Part shown: positions 62,380 to 64,000 of the stretch, one piece after another
How the letters are laid out: each line of letters starts with the position of its first letter
How positions within the stretch are numbered: the stretch's first letter is position 1
NCBI RefSeq assembly: GCF_000170855.1
Contig: NZ_ABCQ01000003.1
Location: 1 to 64,000, forward strand
Length of the DNA: 64,000 nucleotides
DNA from: Moritella sp. PE36
Lineage (GTDB): Bacteria; Pseudomonadota; Gammaproteobacteria; Enterobacterales; Moritellaceae
Direction of reading: 5' to 3'
Notes under the pieces: generated by a model
What the model was told of the DNA's origin: nothing
Databases searched by the model: none
Seen by the model: only the letters and a program-made list of their open reading frames with translations
Position numbers and translations under genes: made by a program

Positions 62380-64000
62380 TTAATAACGTAATTGGATTGA
62401 AGCCATGTAGTTACGACCTTCACCAACGATAGTTTTCTTTTGACTACCACCCGCTAGATAATCCGTATCAAACAAGTTTTCGATGTTGAAACGTAATACT
62501 AGGTCCATGTCTTTGTCGTAATTAATCGTATACGCAACACCGGTATCAAAACGTGTGTAAGCGTCTTTCTTGTAAGTATTTTCTACATCACCGAAACGTT
62601 CGCCAACATAGATAGCACCTAAGTTTACATCGGTGTTATTAGCAAAAGAGTAACGAGTCCAAATGCTTGCAGAAAACTCAGGTACATCAGCTGGACGATT
62701 ACCATCACGATCAGGTTTGAATTCATCATGAATCGTCGCATCTAAGTAAGTCATAGAACCGCTTAGCGAGAATGCTTCAGTTACATAACCCATCGCACTG
62801 AATTCAACACCACGGTGAACTTGCTTACCTGCTTGTGTTGTTTCAGTTTCGTCCGAATTACCAGGATTATTATCAGTATCTTGAGAGATAACGATGTTCT
62901 CTTGAGTAATATCGAAGATTGCACCTGACACAAACAGTTGGTTATCCATCAACTCCCATTTCGAACCAATCTCATATAGCTTACCCTTAACAGGGTCTAA
63001 CTCCGTACCATTGTTAATATCGTCTAAATTATTAATAGGATCTTTCGGTTCGAAACTTTCAGAATAAGTCGCGTAGATAGAACCATTTTCTTTTGGATGA
63101 TAAATCAGTCCTAATTTTGGGAGTACATTGTTATGAGTATTATCTTTATTTACTTCACGATCAAAACGTAACCCAGCTAGCACTTGCCATTGTTCGTTAA
63201 CTGTAATCATATCTTGAACATAGATTCCGTAAGAGTCACGCTCTGTCGGATCCTTTACCGAACCATTACTGTAATGCAAACCATCTGGCTTTTCTAAAGG
63301 GTCGCCCGGCTTAGCTGTTTGGCCACCAATTTTATGAGTTTGACCAAGGTAATAATAACCTAACCAGTTTGCACCAATAAGTGTTTGGTGCTGCATACCC
63401 AACGCATCAAATTCACCTACAAAATCAATAAACGCAGTATTAAATTCCCAGTGATCAAAACGATCATAACCACTATAAGTAATGTCGCCAACTGCATTAG
63501 GAATAGGATTAGTAAAGCTTTCAATATCGCGACGTTTGAAGTCTTGGTTGTTATAACCTAACTTAAGATTCCAGTTATCAGATAATTGGGCTGCAATATC
63601 AAAACCGATATTCTCAACATTATTTTCAATCGTAGACCAGTCAGCGTCCCAGATAAACTGATCTCCGCCGACTGGCTTACCATCAACAATGTAAGCACCA
63701 GAATCAACACTGCCGTTATCGTTAGTCTTATCGTAATGCACTGATACAGTAACTTTGTCGTTTATGTCGTAATCAACAAACAAACCACCAACAAAACGCT
63801 CCGTCGACGGTGTGCTACCATCGCTGTATGTGCGCCATGAGTCATAGCTCTGCTTAGATACAATCGCACGGGCACGTAATGTTTGGTCATTATTTAATGA
63901 ACCACTGATATCCGCAGTGGTTCGTGAATCATTGTTAGAGCCTAAATCTTGGCTAATATTAATTTGGGTTTCGTAAGTTGGCTTTTTAGCAACCATGTTG
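62380..64000 (-). CDS. TonB-dependent siderophore receptor, C-terminal part (5' end outside window)
   Basis: The frame is open to the right edge, so only the beta-barrel part (about 538 residues) is visible; an ATG at 63996 is internal. Alternating strands end with the C-terminal NYMASIQLRY, the aromatic ending of outer-membrane barrels. RFNIENLFDTDYLAG is the typical TonB-dependent receptor box near the C terminus, and VLAGLRFDREV and YATYSESFEPKD match ferri-siderophore receptors of the FhuA/FoxA class. The plug and TonB box lie outside. The next operon supplies the TonB machinery, so joint use is likely. Confidence 0.9.
   Translation of the reverse strand, partial: NMVAKKPTYETQINISQDLGSNNDSRTTADISGSLNNDQTLRARAIVSKQSYDSWRTYSDGSTPSTERFVGGLFVDYDINDKVTVSVHYDKTNDNGSVDSGAYIVDGKPVGGDQFIWDADWSTIENNVENIGFDIAAQLSDNWNLKLGYNNQDFKRRDIESFTNPIPNAVGDITYSGYDRFDHWEFNTAFIDFVGEFDALGMQHQTLIGANWLGYYYLGQTHKIGGQTAKPGDPLEKPDGLHYSNGSVKDPTERDSYGIYVQDMITVNEQWQVLAGLRFDREVNKDNTHNNVLPKLGLIYHPKENGSIYATYSESFEPKDPINNLDDINNGTELDPVKGKLYEIGSKWELMDNQLFVSGAIFDITQENIVISQDTDNNPGNSDETETTQAGKQVHRGVEFSAMGYVTEAFSLSGSMTYLDATIHDEFKPDRDGNRPADVPEFSASIWTRYSFANNTDVNLGAIYVGERFGDVENTYKKDAYTRFDTGVAYTINYDKDMDLVLRFNIENLFDTDYLAGGSQKKTIVGEGRNYMASIQLRY

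Overview
The window reads as ordinary chromosome of a marine, probably cold-adapted gammaproteobacterium, low in GC (my impression, not counted). Several neighbourhoods are typical of Alteromonadales/Vibrionales: htpG-adk-hemH, kbl-tdh, folE facing moeA-moeB, and a DUF3450/TtpC/ExbB/ExbD/TonB/TPR operon. A full-length arginine kinase (known from few bacteria, Moritella among them), an acyl-CoA-binding protein and an acyl-CoA delta-9 desaturase make Moritella or a close relative my best guess. That is an inference from gene content, not a database result. I saw no rRNA, tRNA, prophage or CRISPR array.

Layout. 1-10.5 kb: end of a YejM/PbgA-like gene, PrpA-type phosphatase, GMC oxidoreductase, GIY-YIG protein, dacB, gsk, an unknown gene, an acyl-CoA desaturase and a large lipoprotein. 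10.5-17.3 kb: the one clearly accessory region. A five-gene tripartite efflux operon (adaptor, TolC-like channel, two MacB-type permeases, separate ATPase) sits between remnants of an IS6-family element whose inner ends are 27/29 identical. 17.3-36.5 kb: kbl-tdh with a divergent LysR gene, rbgA, aroG, a yciU-like gene, argA, hemH, adk, htpG, a glutathione peroxidase, rnb, folE and moeA-moeB, with several small unknown genes between them.

36.5-48.5 kb: a membrane protein with a 9-bp microsatellite, an acyl-CoA-binding protein, a cold-shock gene with a long leader, can, nhaA, zwf-pgl, an orphan pilin-like gene, a GST, udp with a strong CRP-like site, and an endonuclease/exonuclease/phosphatase-family protein. 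48.5-54.9 kb: a CaCA cation exchanger behind a leader that looks like a yybP-ykoY manganese riboswitch, a hemerythrin/DUF2249/membrane-protein operon (probably nitric-oxide or oxygen related), a sterol-desaturase-family enzyme, the arginine kinase and an unknown gene. 55-64 kb: a PKD-repeat lipoprotein coupled to a small secreted protein, the six-gene TonB-type energy operon, and a TonB-dependent siderophore receptor running off the right edge.

Most single genes are housekeeping. The points most worth following are the IS6-flanked efflux cassette, the arginine kinase, the riboswitch/exchanger pair, the hemerythrin operon, the acyl-CoA-binding protein and a 21-codon basic small ORF near 38.35 kb. 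I did not find a system I could confidently call wholly undescribed.
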